Part shown: positions 8,222 through 14,735 of the stretch, piece by piece
How positions within the stretch are numbered: the stretch's first letter is position 1
How the letters are laid out: every line of letters begins with the position of its first letter
IMG/VR virus record: IMGVR_UViG_3300046323_000570
Coordinates: 1-20,709 of that record
Reading direction: 5' to 3' (one strand)
Length of the DNA: 20,709 nt
Source of the DNA: a virus
Made by a program: the position numbers and the translations under genes
The notes under the pieces: model-generated
The model's database searches: none
What the model was told of the DNA's origin: nothing
What the model saw: the letters and a program-made list of their open reading frames with translations, nothing else

Positions 8222-9457
8222 ATGGCTCAACCCATCAACGTCCCGCGCTGGAACACGGATCTTACCAACCAGACCGAGCCTCCCGCGGGTCAGAAAGATA
8301 CGGGCCAGGTGGCCGGGGCTCCCCTTGACTCCAGTTACTTCAACTGGATCCTTTTCACGATCTATGAGTGGGTGCTTTGGCTCCAAGGGCTCCAAGGTGA
8401 GATCCTCACCTGGACCGGCCTCAACACGTTCAACGCGGGAATAGTGGTCACCAAGGCCGCGGGTGACGCGGTAACGGCCACGGCCGGGACTGGCGCTTCT
8501 GCCTATGCGGTCAAGGGCACGGGCAACACGGGGGCCGGCTCCCACGGTGGTTACTTCACGTCAACCGCCAGTGTTTCCGGTATTGGTGCTCAGGGCATTG
8601 GCACGATCCGCGGGTTGGTGGGGACAAGCACCGACCCGGACCCTACGTCATTCGGGGTGTTGGGTATCGCCACGGGAGCCGGGGCCGGCGTGGCTGGGTC
8701 CTCAGACTCGGGGGCCGGTGGATCGTTTTCCTCAAGCTCTGGTGATGGCGTTGTTTCTGTGGGTGGTGCCAACCGCCACGGCTTCAACGGTACGGGTACC
8801 GGGACCGGCTGGGGTGGATTTTTCACAGGTGGTGGCACGGGTGCGGCTGGTGTTCGCGGTGTAGGTGGTGCCAACGGGATCGGTGGTTCCTTCCAAGGAA
8901 CTAACGCCTCTGGCTTGGTTGCGACTGGTGGCACTGGGGCCGGTGGTGTGGTTGGTATCGGTGGCACGGGGGCTTGGGGTGTGTCGGCTGAGGCCAATGG
9001 CGTGGCGGCCCTCCGCGCCCTCCGCTATGACTCCAGTTCGCTGGCCGTGTTCGATTGCCGTGGTGCGATCGATTTCGAGAACTCCGCGGCCCCAGGGATC
9101 ACCGTTGCGACCAAGAATAAGTTGGGTCGCGACTCTTTCCCCAAAGCCTTGGCCAAGCTCACGCTTAACGGTGGAACTCCGGCCCTCACGTTCGGTGGCA
9201 ACGTTGCCTCAGTCTCCCAAGCCGCGGGTGGTGACGTTTCGATCGTGTTCGCGTTCAACATGCTCAGCACAGATTACATGGTCATGAGTGACATTGAGGA
9301 AGCACTGTCCGGTGATTGCTTCGTCACCAAGGTGATCAGTAAGTCTGTAAGCGGGTTCACGCTGAGAATCCTCCAGGTGGGGAACCCGGCCGTCCAGATC
9401 AACCAAACGAACTCGAACGGACACACGATCAATTTCACCGTGTTTGGAGCCCAGTAA
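8222..9457 (+). CDS. Glycine-rich tail fibre protein
   Basis: The product has 411 residues, with a GAGG ribosome binding site. The N-terminal segment 'INVPRWNTDLTNQTEPPAGQKDTG...SSYFNWILFTIYEWVLWL' is a recognisable fibre anchor domain seen on phage tail fibres. Residues ~95-270 are glycine-rich with repeated aromatic 'GGYF/GGSF/GGFF/GGSF' positions, consistent with a repetitive beta-helical stalk. The C-terminal ~100 residues (KLTLNGGTPALTFGGNVASVS...) form a beta-rich tip. A 12-nt DNA repeat (ggtggtgccaac) occurs at 8762 and 8864, so replication slippage could change stalk length. Its stop overlaps the next start (TAATG). This is probably the main host-recognition fibre carried by the wedge protein encoded before it. 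Confidence 0.75.
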   Translation: MAQPINVPRWNTDLTNQTEPPAGQKDTGQVAGAPLDSSYFNWILFTIYEWVLWLQGLQGEILTWTGLNTFNAGIVVTKAAGDAVTATAGTGASAYAVKGTGNTGAGSHGGYFTSTASVSGIGAQGIGTIRGLVGTSTDPDPTSFGVLGIATGAGAGVAGSSDSGAGGSFSSSSGDGVVSVGGANRHGFNGTGTGTGWGGFFTGGGTGAAGVRGVGGANGIGGSFQGTNASGLVATGGTGAGGVVGIGGTGAWGVSAEANGVAALRALRYDSSSLAVFDCRGAIDFENSAAPGITVATKNKLGRDSFPKALAKLTLNGGTPALTFGGNVASVSQAAGGDVSIVFAFNMLSTDYMVMSDIEEALSGDCFVTKVISKSVSGFTLRILQVGNPAVQINQTNSNGHTINFTVFGAQ

Positions 9458-9771
9458 TGATCGAGCCGGCCAACCTCCCGATCGTGTTCGGCCAGGTCGC
9501 TGAGGTCTCCGGCCTTTCGGATGCGCTCCAGAAGAACTTTCACGCCACGGTTACCGCGATCCTTTTGTTCGCGGTTCTGTTTCTCTACCGTGAGGTTGCC
9601 GCTGAGCGGGTCAAGCGGTTCCAAGACCTGGCCGGCTATCAGGCTGAGGTCAAGGCTCAGAACCTGGAGATCCGAGCGCTCTACAAAGAGTTGATCCCGG
9701 TGATCTCCCAGACCAACACGGCCGTTGCTGAGCTTGGCCGCATTGCCGAACGTTTCACCCGGGAGGGCTAG
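9457..9771 (+). CDS. Holin-like single-membrane-span protein
   Basis: The product has 104 residues. One clear transmembrane segment (about 29-46, ATVTAILLFAVLFLYREV) is followed by a charged amphipathic helix likely to form a coiled coil (AERVKRFQDLAGYQAEVKAQNLEIRALYKEL). The layout, a short N-terminus, one span and a cytoplasmic helix, resembles small phage holins of the one-span type, but no sequence signature is decisive. It stands directly ahead of the endolysin, with one 58-residue gene between, which is the usual lysis-cassette order. TAATG overlap with the fibre stop and GGAG upstream support the start. Confidence 0.55.
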   Translation: MIEPANLPIVFGQVAEVSGLSDALQKNFHATVTAILLFAVLFLYREVAAERVKRFQDLAGYQAEVKAQNLEIRALYKELIPVISQTNTAVAELGRIAERFTREG

Positions 9772-9773
9772 AC

Positions 9774-9950
9774 ATGAAAGCCAAAAAGATCGAAGTCCCC
9801 AAAAGTGAAGTCCCCAAGTTGGCTGAGGTCATGCGTTGCCACATTCGCCAGACTGTGAGCAGCGTCAGTGAAGTGGTTGAAAAGATCCGTGAGTCCGCGG
9901 ATCGAGCCTCAGCCCGTTCCCACATTCGATTGGTCAAGGTGTCCCGATGA
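9774..9950 (+). CDS. 58-residue basic helical protein of unknown function
   Basis: This short gene lies between the holin-like and endolysin genes. The ATG is 2 nt after the upstream stop, with a strong GGGAGGG ribosome binding site, and its TGA overlaps the endolysin start (ATGA), which argues that it is translated. The product is charged and helical: a short duplication at the start (IEVPK/SEVPK), a helical middle, and a basic end (RASARSHIRLVKVSR). No transmembrane segment or signal peptide is visible. It might be a lysis regulator or only a translational coupling element. The function is not recognised. Confidence 0.6.
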   Translation: MKAKKIEVPKSEVPKLAEVMRCHIRQTVSSVSEVVEKIRESADRASARSHIRLVKVSR

Positions 9951-10537
9951 TCGCACCATTCAAGAATCCAGACCCCATCAAGCGGATCGGCCACCCGTGG
10001 GAGGGCCGGGGGATCGTTTCGTTCCCGCCCAAGCGTTCGGCCGTCCAGTCGATTGCCGTGATCGATCAGTTCGAGTTCGCCACACACGGCCGCTACGCCA
10101 TTCGCGACACCAGCGGGGACGGGAAAGACGATACCCTTTGCAACCTGGCCCTCTGGGATTGGTCGATCGCCATGGGTGCGGAGATCCCACACTGGGTGAA
10201 TTACCTGGGGGCCCCGATGCTCCCCCGCGCTCCCGGTGCGCACGAACTCTCAGCCAATGCCACCGTTGACTGGCTCCGGAAGCACGGGAGCCAATACGGC
10301 TGGACCCAGGCCCCTGAGGCCGCTTGCCGGCTCAACGCCCTCACGGGAGCCCCCTCCTGTGTCACCTGGAAGAACCCCACGGGCAAGTCAGGGCACGTGG
10401 TGATCGTTCGGCCAGCGCCCACCCAGGGCCCCGCTCGGGTGGCTGGGGCCGGTGCGCGCAACTTCAACGATGGGGCCGTGTCCGATTCGTTCCGAGGCGT
10501 CCCCCCGGCCGCGCTGGAGTGGTGGATCCATGGATAA
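9947..10537 (+). CDS. Cysteine endolysin (CHAP/NlpC-like amidase or peptidase)
   Basis: The product has 196 residues. 'GDGKDDTLCNLALWDWSIAMG' carries a candidate nucleophile, C65, at the start of a helix, and 'WKNPTGKSGHVVIVRP' carries a candidate catalytic histidine, H150, on a beta strand. This is the cysteine-histidine arrangement of CHAP and NlpC/P60 cell wall hydrolases. 'ELSANATVDWLRKHGSQYGW' between them and the terminal 'AGARNFNDGAVSDSFRG' resemble phage and bacterial wall hydrolases of this type. No signal peptide is seen, so export would depend on the holin-like protein encoded just upstream. The ATGA overlap with the 58-residue gene supports the start. The bond cleaved cannot be told from sequence. 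Confidence 0.72.
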   Translation: MIAPFKNPDPIKRIGHPWEGRGIVSFPPKRSAVQSIAVIDQFEFATHGRYAIRDTSGDGKDDTLCNLALWDWSIAMGAEIPHWVNYLGAPMLPRAPGAHELSANATVDWLRKHGSQYGWTQAPEAACRLNALTGAPSCVTWKNPTGKSGHVVIVRPAPTQGPARVAGAGARNFNDGAVSDSFRGVPPAALEWWIHG

Positions 10538-11057
10538 GCTCAAGGCGTTGGCCACCTGGTCATTGCCTTGGTACGTGAGGGCACCGATCATGATCGGTCT
10601 GGTTGTTCTCGCGTTCTTTGCCGGCAAGTTCACCACACCGGCTGAGGTCCAGGAGATCCACACCACTGAGGTTAAGTGGAAGGAAAAGATCACCACGGTG
10701 GACCGGACGGTCAAGGCTCGGACCTTGGTGGTGTATGTGGACCGGGTGATCTCCCCGGACGGGACGATCAAAGAGAAGTCTGAGACCCGGGAGGTTGAAT
10801 CGATCAAGGCTGACACGTCCAGCTTGGTGGACCGCTCGGGACTCCGGAAAGAGGAAACCTCCAAGGTCACGGTGGCTCAAGCCAAGTGGCGGGTTGGGGC
10901 GTTGGTGGGGGCCAGCCTCACGGCTCCGGCCATCCCGATCACCGGGCCACTGGTGTTGGGTGCCACGGTGGAAATGAGGATCGTTGGTGGCGTGTGGGTT
11001 GGGGCTTGGGTCCTGACCTCCGGCCAGGCTGGTGGGAAGATTTCCGGGGAGTTCTAA
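10530..11057 (+). CDS. Membrane-anchored protein, possibly inner-spanin-like
   Basis: The start is placed at ATG 10530, overlapping the endolysin stop by 8 nt, with GGAG upstream. The longer frame beginning at 10452 lies wholly inside the endolysin gene. The 175-residue product has one N-terminal transmembrane segment (about 14-34, WYVRAPIMIGLVVLAFFAGKF). It is followed by a charged, strand/coil region of repeated K/E/T/V (residues 35-120) that would lie in the periplasm. A hydrophobic Gly/Val/Trp-rich C-terminus (about 121-165) is unusual for a classic inner spanin. Position right after the endolysin suggests a role in the final lysis step, but no partner lipoprotein gene was found nested in it. 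The function is inferred from position only. Confidence 0.45.
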   Translation: MDKLKALATWSLPWYVRAPIMIGLVVLAFFAGKFTTPAEVQEIHTTEVKWKEKITTVDRTVKARTLVVYVDRVISPDGTIKEKSETREVESIKADTSSLVDRSGLRKEETSKVTVAQAKWRVGALVGASLTAPAIPITGPLVLGATVEMRIVGGVWVGAWVLTSGQAGGKISGEF

Positions 11058-11059
11058 AC

Positions 11060-12265
11060 ATGCGTGGTTGCCCAGACTGTGGAGAAAAAGATCGGTCCAA
11101 GTTCCACAAAAGCCGGAGCCGGCCGGAGGGGATTGAGACCTACTGCAAGCCCTGCAAGCTCACGCGAACCCAGAAGCAACGCGTAGCCCGGGTGGTGGCC
11201 AACACCCCCGCGGCCGTGCCGGGTGAGCCGGTGATCGTCCGGCCCCCGCTGGAGAACGCCTACCACCTCCACACTCAGGCCAGGAAGGCCCGAGACCTCA
11301 AGGCCGAACACACGGCCCTACTTGAAGAGAACCAGCGCCAGGCGGCCTTGCTGGCCAGCCTGAGGCCGCTTCACGGAAGCACGCCACACGCCATCCCCCC
11401 GGGGATCCCAGCGCTCCCGGGAGAGGCTGTGCCGCTGATCCTCCTGTCGGATTGGCACGTTGAGGAAACCGTTGACCCGATCAAAATGCACGGGGTCAAC
11501 GCTTTCACCTTGGAGATCGCCAGGGCACGGGCCCGCAAGTTCGCGGAGAACGCGCTACGCCTGATCAAGCTCACGTCCCGTGACTCACTGATCCGGCGTG
11601 TGGTGGTGGGCTTGCTCGGGGATCTGTTCTCGAACCACATTCACGCGGAACTCATGGAGATCAACGCGCTGGGCCCCCAGCCCGCGGCCAGGTTCGCCAA
11701 AGATCTTTTGGTCGGTGTGATCCAATACTGGCTGGACAATTCAGATCCAAGCCTGACCTTTGAGTTTTTCTGTGTCGGTGGCAACCATGGGCGCATGACT
11801 GAAAAGACCCGGATCTCAACCAACGCTGAGAACTCGCTTGAGATTTTCGCCTACCACTTCCTTGCCGCGGAGTTCAAGGATCAGCCCCGAGTCAAGTTCA
11901 CGATCGCTCAGGGTGACATGTTGTATGCGGACGTATTCCCCGAGTATCGGATCCGCTTCATCCACGGAGATCAGATCATGTTCGGTGGTGGCGTTGGTGG
12001 TCTGACGATCCCACTCAACAAATGGATCAGCCGACAGGACAACGCGATCCGCGCTCAGTTGACCGTGTTGGGGCACTTCCACCAACGCCTTGATGGGGGG
12101 AACTTCCTGGTCAACTCCAGCCTGATCGGCCACTCCCCCTACAGCCAACGCTTTGGGTTCTCCCCCGAGCCACCCTCACAGCAATTCGCCCTGATCCATT
12201 CACGCCGGGGCGGCTGTAAAGCGATCGTTGCGCCTATCTGGGTGAATGACTCCGCGCTCACCTAA
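11060..12265 (+). CDS. Zinc-ribbon-metallophosphoesterase (calcineurin-like)
   Basis: The start is at ATG 11060, 2 nt after the upstream stop, with GGGGAG upstream. The 401-residue product has an N-terminal CPDC (C4, C7) ... CKPC (C29, C32) zinc-binding pair, then a charged helical linker (~60-105). The calcineurin-like phosphoesterase core follows: DWH (D131, H133), GD (187-188), GNH (241-243), HGD (302-304) and GHFH (338-341). Those are the metal ligands of a two-metal phosphatase or nuclease, and all are intact, so it is probably active. The zinc ribbon resembles those attached to phage nucleases and may bind nucleic acid. It is the last gene before the terminator. Substrates could be DNA ends, nucleotides or phosphoproteins, and the sequence does not decide. 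Confidence 0.8.
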   Translation: MRGCPDCGEKDRSKFHKSRSRPEGIETYCKPCKLTRTQKQRVARVVANTPAAVPGEPVIVRPPLENAYHLHTQARKARDLKAEHTALLEENQRQAALLASLRPLHGSTPHAIPPGIPALPGEAVPLILLSDWHVEETVDPIKMHGVNAFTLEIARARARKFAENALRLIKLTSRDSLIRRVVVGLLGDLFSNHIHAELMEINALGPQPAARFAKDLLVGVIQYWLDNSDPSLTFEFFCVGGNHGRMTEKTRISTNAENSLEIFAYHFLAAEFKDQPRVKFTIAQGDMLYADVFPEYRIRFIHGDQIMFGGGVGGLTIPLNKWISRQDNAIRAQLTVLGHFHQRLDGGNFLVNSSLIGHSPYSQRFGFSPEPPSQQFALIHSRRGGCKAIVAPIWVNDSALT

Positions 12266-12270
12266 ACAAC

Positions 12271-12300
12271 GGCCCCAACACCCGGGTGGGTGTTGGGGCC
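12271..12300. terminator. Strong hairpin between convergent units
   Basis: A perfect 13-bp stem (GGCCCCAACACCC with GGGTGTTGGGGCC) closes a GGGT loop. It lies 5 nt after the stop of the last + strand gene and 39 nt after the end of the last - strand gene. No long T run follows on the + strand. On the - strand the stem is followed by GTTGTTT, a weak U-rich tail. It is best read as a bidirectional terminator or mRNA 3'-end barrier. The rest of 12266-12339 shows no gene. Confidence 0.8.
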
Positions 12301-12339
12301 CCTGACTGGACCGCGCGCCATGCGTTGAGGTCCAGCGCC

Positions 12340-12807
12340 CTACTTGCCGGCCTTGCTCTTGCTCGCCTTGACCACAGGGGCCTTGGTCACGGTGTAGAGG
12401 AAGGCACGCCGGCCCGGCTTCTGGGTCGGTCCCGAGCGGGCCGCGTCCACCACGGCCCCCTGGCGCTCCAGGAGCGAAACCGCACGGTGGATCTCCACCG
12501 GCCGCGCCTTGAACTTCGCGGCCAGGTCGGTGCTCTTGAACGCCTTGCCCTTGTTCTCCACCATGAAAGCCGCGATCAGGCGGACGGCCGGAACGCGCTT
12601 GGGCTTGTTGCTCTTGGCCGGCTTCCGGGCCTTGGCCTTGGTCTTCGCGGGGGCCTTGGCCTTGGTGGGCTTGCTCGCCTTGGCCTTGGACTTCGCCTTG
12701 GACTTCGCGGGGGCCTTGGTCTTGGTGGCCTTCACGGGCTCCGGGGTGGTGCCGGCCAGGTGGGCTTTCAGTTCAGTGGAGGTCATTTCTTCAACAGTCT
12801 TGCTCAT
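12340..12807 (-). CDS. Histone-H1-like basic protein with winged-helix-like domain
   Basis: The product has 155 residues in three parts. Residues 1-25 are acidic/neutral (MSKTVEEMTSTELKAHLAG). Residues 26-70 are a K/A/P/T-rich tail built on two ~20-residue repeats beginning TKAPAKSKAK and AKAPAKTKAK. Residues 72-140 form a compact helical domain (VRLIAAFMVENKGKAFKSTDLAAKFK...EIHRAVSLLERQGAVV) that looks like a winged helix. A short basic tail ends it (KASKSKAGK). The basic tail resembles histone H1 and AlgP/HC-like tails, and DNA binding is the natural inference. It has a good AAAGGAAAA ribosome binding site and is the last gene of the - strand unit. A small intergenic hairpin precedes it, so its expression may be uncoupled from the metabolism genes. 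A role in packaging or chromosome compaction is possible but unproved. Confidence 0.75.
   Translation of the reverse strand: MSKTVEEMTSTELKAHLAGTTPEPVKATKTKAPAKSKAKSKAKASKPTKAKAPAKTKAKARKPAKSNKPKRVPAVRLIAAFMVENKGKAFKSTDLAAKFKARPVEIHRAVSLLERQGAVVDAARSGPTQKPGRRAFLYTVTKAPVVKASKSKAGK
12643..12719 (-). repeat. 60-bp-period direct repeat in the basic-tail coding region
   Basis: A 17-nt segment (cttcgcgggggccttgg on the + strand) occurs at 12643-12659 and again at 12703-12719, exactly 60 nt apart. This keeps the reading frame and encodes the 20-residue lysine/alanine-rich repeat of the histone-like protein. Recombination or slippage between copies would shorten or lengthen the tail by 20 residues without a frameshift. 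Confidence 0.8.
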
Positions 12808-12843
12808 GGGGTCTTTTCCTTTCGAGGCCCCGCGAAAATGCGG

Positions 12844-12876
12844 AGTGGCCCAGACCCTAAAAGGATCTGGGCCACT
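12844..12876 (-). terminator. Hairpin ahead of the histone-like gene
   Basis: An 11-bp perfect stem (AGTGGCCCAGA with TCTGGGCCACT on the + strand) has an 11-nt loop that can pair further. Read on the - strand it ends 6 nt before CATTTTCG, a short T run, so it resembles an intrinsic terminator or attenuator for transcripts arriving from the upstream - strand genes. It lies 14 nt after the stop of the gene at 12891 and 36 nt before the start of the histone-like gene. It could instead be an RNA-processing or stability element. The remaining 12808-12890 sequence shows no gene. Confidence 0.5.
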
Positions 12877-12890
12877 GTGTCAAGCACTCT

Positions 12891-13220
12891 CTAGGACTTT
12901 TTGATCGGGACCTTTTCCATGGCTTCCCAGGCCAGCCCGTCCACCGCGTGGCGCTCAAGCGCCTGAGCCAGGGCCCGGGTCTCCCGCGGGGTGAGGTGGC
13001 ACTCGTGCTCAGGCATTTGGATCCACGGGTGCGGCCCAGCGCGGCCCACGTAGATCGCGCCACGGCCAAAGTCCCGAGCGATCCGGTTGGTGGGCCCGTG
13101 GACCGGGACGTTGGCCGGAGCCGTCCCGAGTTCATCCACATGACGCCTGACCAAGCGTGCCAGCATGGCCACGATCAGAACACCCGTGAGAAACCCGATC
13201 AGTTCCGGCCAGGCGATCAC
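12891..13220 (-). CDS. Membrane-anchored protein of unknown function
   Basis: The product has 109 residues and starts at GTG 13220, overlapping the upstream stop (GTGA). One N-terminal membrane segment (about 6-24, ELIGFLTGVLIVAMLARLV) precedes an arginine-rich stop-transfer region (RRH), giving a likely inner-membrane anchor with the C-terminus in the cytoplasm. The remainder has no recognised domain: a Pro/Gly/Arg stretch, then the helical 'TPRETRALAQALERHAVDGLAWEAMEKV'. The function is not recognised. It shares an operon with the 193-residue unknown gene upstream. Confidence 0.6.
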   Translation of the reverse strand: MIAWPELIGFLTGVLIVAMLARLVRRHVDELGTAPANVPVHGPTNRIARDFGRGAIYVGRAGPHPWIQMPEHECHLTPRETRALAQALERHAVDGLAWEAMEKVPIKKS

Positions 13221-13798
13221 TGGGCCGGCTCGGGCTCAGGGTGGATTGCGGCCATCACGGCCGCGTTGGATTCGTCCGCGGTGGTCTTGCCGTTGGCCCG
13301 GTCCGCCAGCGCGGCCCCCAGCTTGTCCACGTCCACGGGCACGGCCGGATCCATTTCCAGGGGCAACTGAGCCTCAGTGCCAACAAAGCCCTTGATGGGG
13401 CTCAGCCGGTACGCTCCCGGGAACTTCGGATCCCAGGTGGCGGCCATCCCGTAGTGGCGAAAGGCCGCGCACAAAAGAGCCTGACAGGCCCCGGCCTCAG
13501 TCCCGTTGGCCGGGATCTCGACATGGCTGATCGGTGCTTCCGACCCACCGGCCGGCCGGTAAAAGAGTTGCACCGACCTTTTCCCGTCCACCGTGACGCT
13601 TTGAAAACGAGCGTGGGGGAACACCTTGCGGAGGGTGCGGAGGGTCTTGGACTTGGTGGGCACCGGGACCAGACCCAGGCGCTTGGCCTCAGCCACCGCG
13701 GCCGGCTTGGGCTCCATGCCAACGAACGTGTGGACGGGGGCCGTGATGCGATCGAATTCTTCCTGTGAGATCGGGGGCGCTGGCGTTTCAGGTGACAT
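13217..13798 (-). CDS. Protein of unknown function
   Basis: The product has 193 residues. The start is supported by a GGAGAAACC ribosome binding site just before the ATG, 23 nt after the stop of the dNMP kinase gene. There are no membrane segments. The N-terminal half is mixed alpha/beta (TLRKVFPHARFQSVTVDGKRSVQLFYRP). The middle has 'HVEIPANGTEAGACQALLCAAFRHYGM', and the C-terminus is acidic (VDVDKLGAALADRANGKTTADE...EPEPAQ). The TGA overlaps the next GTG start. The family is not recognised. Similar composition occurs in small phage accessory proteins, which does not give a role. Confidence 0.6.
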   Translation of the reverse strand: MSPETPAPPISQEEFDRITAPVHTFVGMEPKPAAVAEAKRLGLVPVPTKSKTLRTLRKVFPHARFQSVTVDGKRSVQLFYRPAGGSEAPISHVEIPANGTEAGACQALLCAAFRHYGMAATWDPKFPGAYRLSPIKGFVGTEAQLPLEMDPAVPVDVDKLGAALADRANGKTTADESNAAVMAAIHPEPEPAQ

Positions 13799-13821
13799 GG
13801 TTTCTCCGGTTGGTGAAGCGG

Positions 13822-14532
13822 TTAGGTCAAACCCAAGTAGTAGAGTTCTTCTCTCACACGATCCCTGAGTGAGTCAAACGATCCGAAATTCGGAAAGGTT
13901 GAGGTCACGAACTTGGGATCAATCCCGCGCTCAGACATGTGCGCGTCCAGCTTGCCGGCCGGCCGGGTTCGGATCACGGCCCACACCTGGCCCCTACGCG
14001 CCAGGACCGCTTGGGCCTCATTGTCAAAGCGAACATCCGGGATCACGTAGACGGGGGCTGAGCCGCGGTCCATGCGCTGGAAAGCAACCTTGGCCCACAC
14101 GTCCTGATCGATATGCACCCGGCCAAAGTCTGAGCCCAGTTGCTGGAGCACGTGGCGCGGGTTGAGCTTGCTGGGGTCGGCTTCACACTCGTGGCGGATG
14201 CGATCGAACCAGTCCACAAAGGCCGAACCACCTACGCCGGCCGGCCGCCCACACGCCTCCAGCCACTCCCGGTGAAAGGCCCCGGCCAGATTCCAGAAGC
14301 GGCCCAGACACCCGGTCCAGTAGTCCACGGACTGGGGCACCAACACCCGGCTTCTGAGTTCGCTCCCACCATACAGCCAGTCATGTGGAAACAGAAAGAT
14401 TGCCTCAGCAAATTCCTTGAGAGGCGTGGCGAATGAAACGATCTCCGTGCCGGGCAAGGTGTGTTGGATCATGCGTGCAACGGTGTCTTTCCCCGAGCCG
14501 GCCAGGCCGGTGATTCCGATCAGGTGTTTCAT
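13822..14532 (-). CDS. Deoxynucleotide monophosphate kinase
   Basis: The start is set at ATG 14532 (MKHLIGITGLAGSGKDT), giving 236 residues. This codon overlaps the upstream stop (ATGA) and has AAAGGGACC before it, whereas the upstream alternative (14565) has no family sequence. The P-loop GLAGSGKDT (residues 9-17) sits at the N-terminus. 'RHVLQQLGSDFGRVHIDQDVWAK' (126-148) and 'VIPDVRFDNEA' (163-173) match phage dNMP kinases of the T4 gp1 type, which phosphorylate dNMPs to dNDPs. Late residues 'DAHMSERGID' are also typical. The enzyme would supply precursors for the polymerase in the same unit. It belongs with the MazG and HD hydrolase genes upstream. Whether it prefers a modified nucleotide cannot be told. 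Confidence 0.85.
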   Translation of the reverse strand: MKHLIGITGLAGSGKDTVARMIQHTLPGTEIVSFATPLKEFAEAIFLFPHDWLYGGSELRSRVLVPQSVDYWTGCLGRFWNLAGAFHREWLEACGRPAGVGGSAFVDWFDRIRHECEADPSKLNPRHVLQQLGSDFGRVHIDQDVWAKVAFQRMDRGSAPVYVIPDVRFDNEAQAVLARRGQVWAVIRTRPAGKLDAHMSERGIDPKFVTSTFPNFGSFDSLRDRVREELYYLGLT

Positions 14533-14735
14533 GAGGTCCCTTTCGAGCGGTTGATCCTGTAGCACTTGGAGAACGGGCCGCGCTTCCCCTGTCTTCGTTG
14601 GGTGACCTCCACCGGCAAGAGCCGGAGCCAGAGCCCCACGGTTACCTTGGTCACCTTGAACTGGCGGGAGATCTCCCGAACCGTCCGCGGCTCACGGAGA
14701 AACAGATCCAAACCCTCAGCGTCCTCAGGTGTCAC
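14529..14735 (-). CDS. Small helix-turn-helix DNA-binding protein
   Basis: The product has 68 residues and starts with GTG overlapping the upstream stop (GTGA). A helix-turn-helix is visible at about residues 17-40 (RTVREISRQFKVTKVTVGLWLRLL): a helix, a turn at 'FKVTK', and a recognition helix. A basic C-terminus (TQRRQGKRGPFSKCYRINRSKG) suggests nucleic acid contact. The ATGA overlap with the dNMP kinase suggests coupled expression. It may be a regulator or a small adaptor. No target operator was identified. Confidence 0.6.
   Translation of the reverse strand: MTPEDAEGLDLFLREPRTVREISRQFKVTKVTVGLWLRLLPVEVTQRRQGKRGPFSKCYRINRSKGTS

Noticed and set aside
10886-11059. N-terminal extension of the phosphoesterase
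   Set aside because: The extension is the shadow of the preceding gene's C-terminus. ATG 11060 has GGGGAG and begins the zinc ribbon.
12286-12894. + strand frame opposite the histone-like gene, Leu/Gly-rich
   Set aside because: The repetitive composition is the mirror of the lysine/alanine repeat on the - strand, and it begins within the terminator stem.
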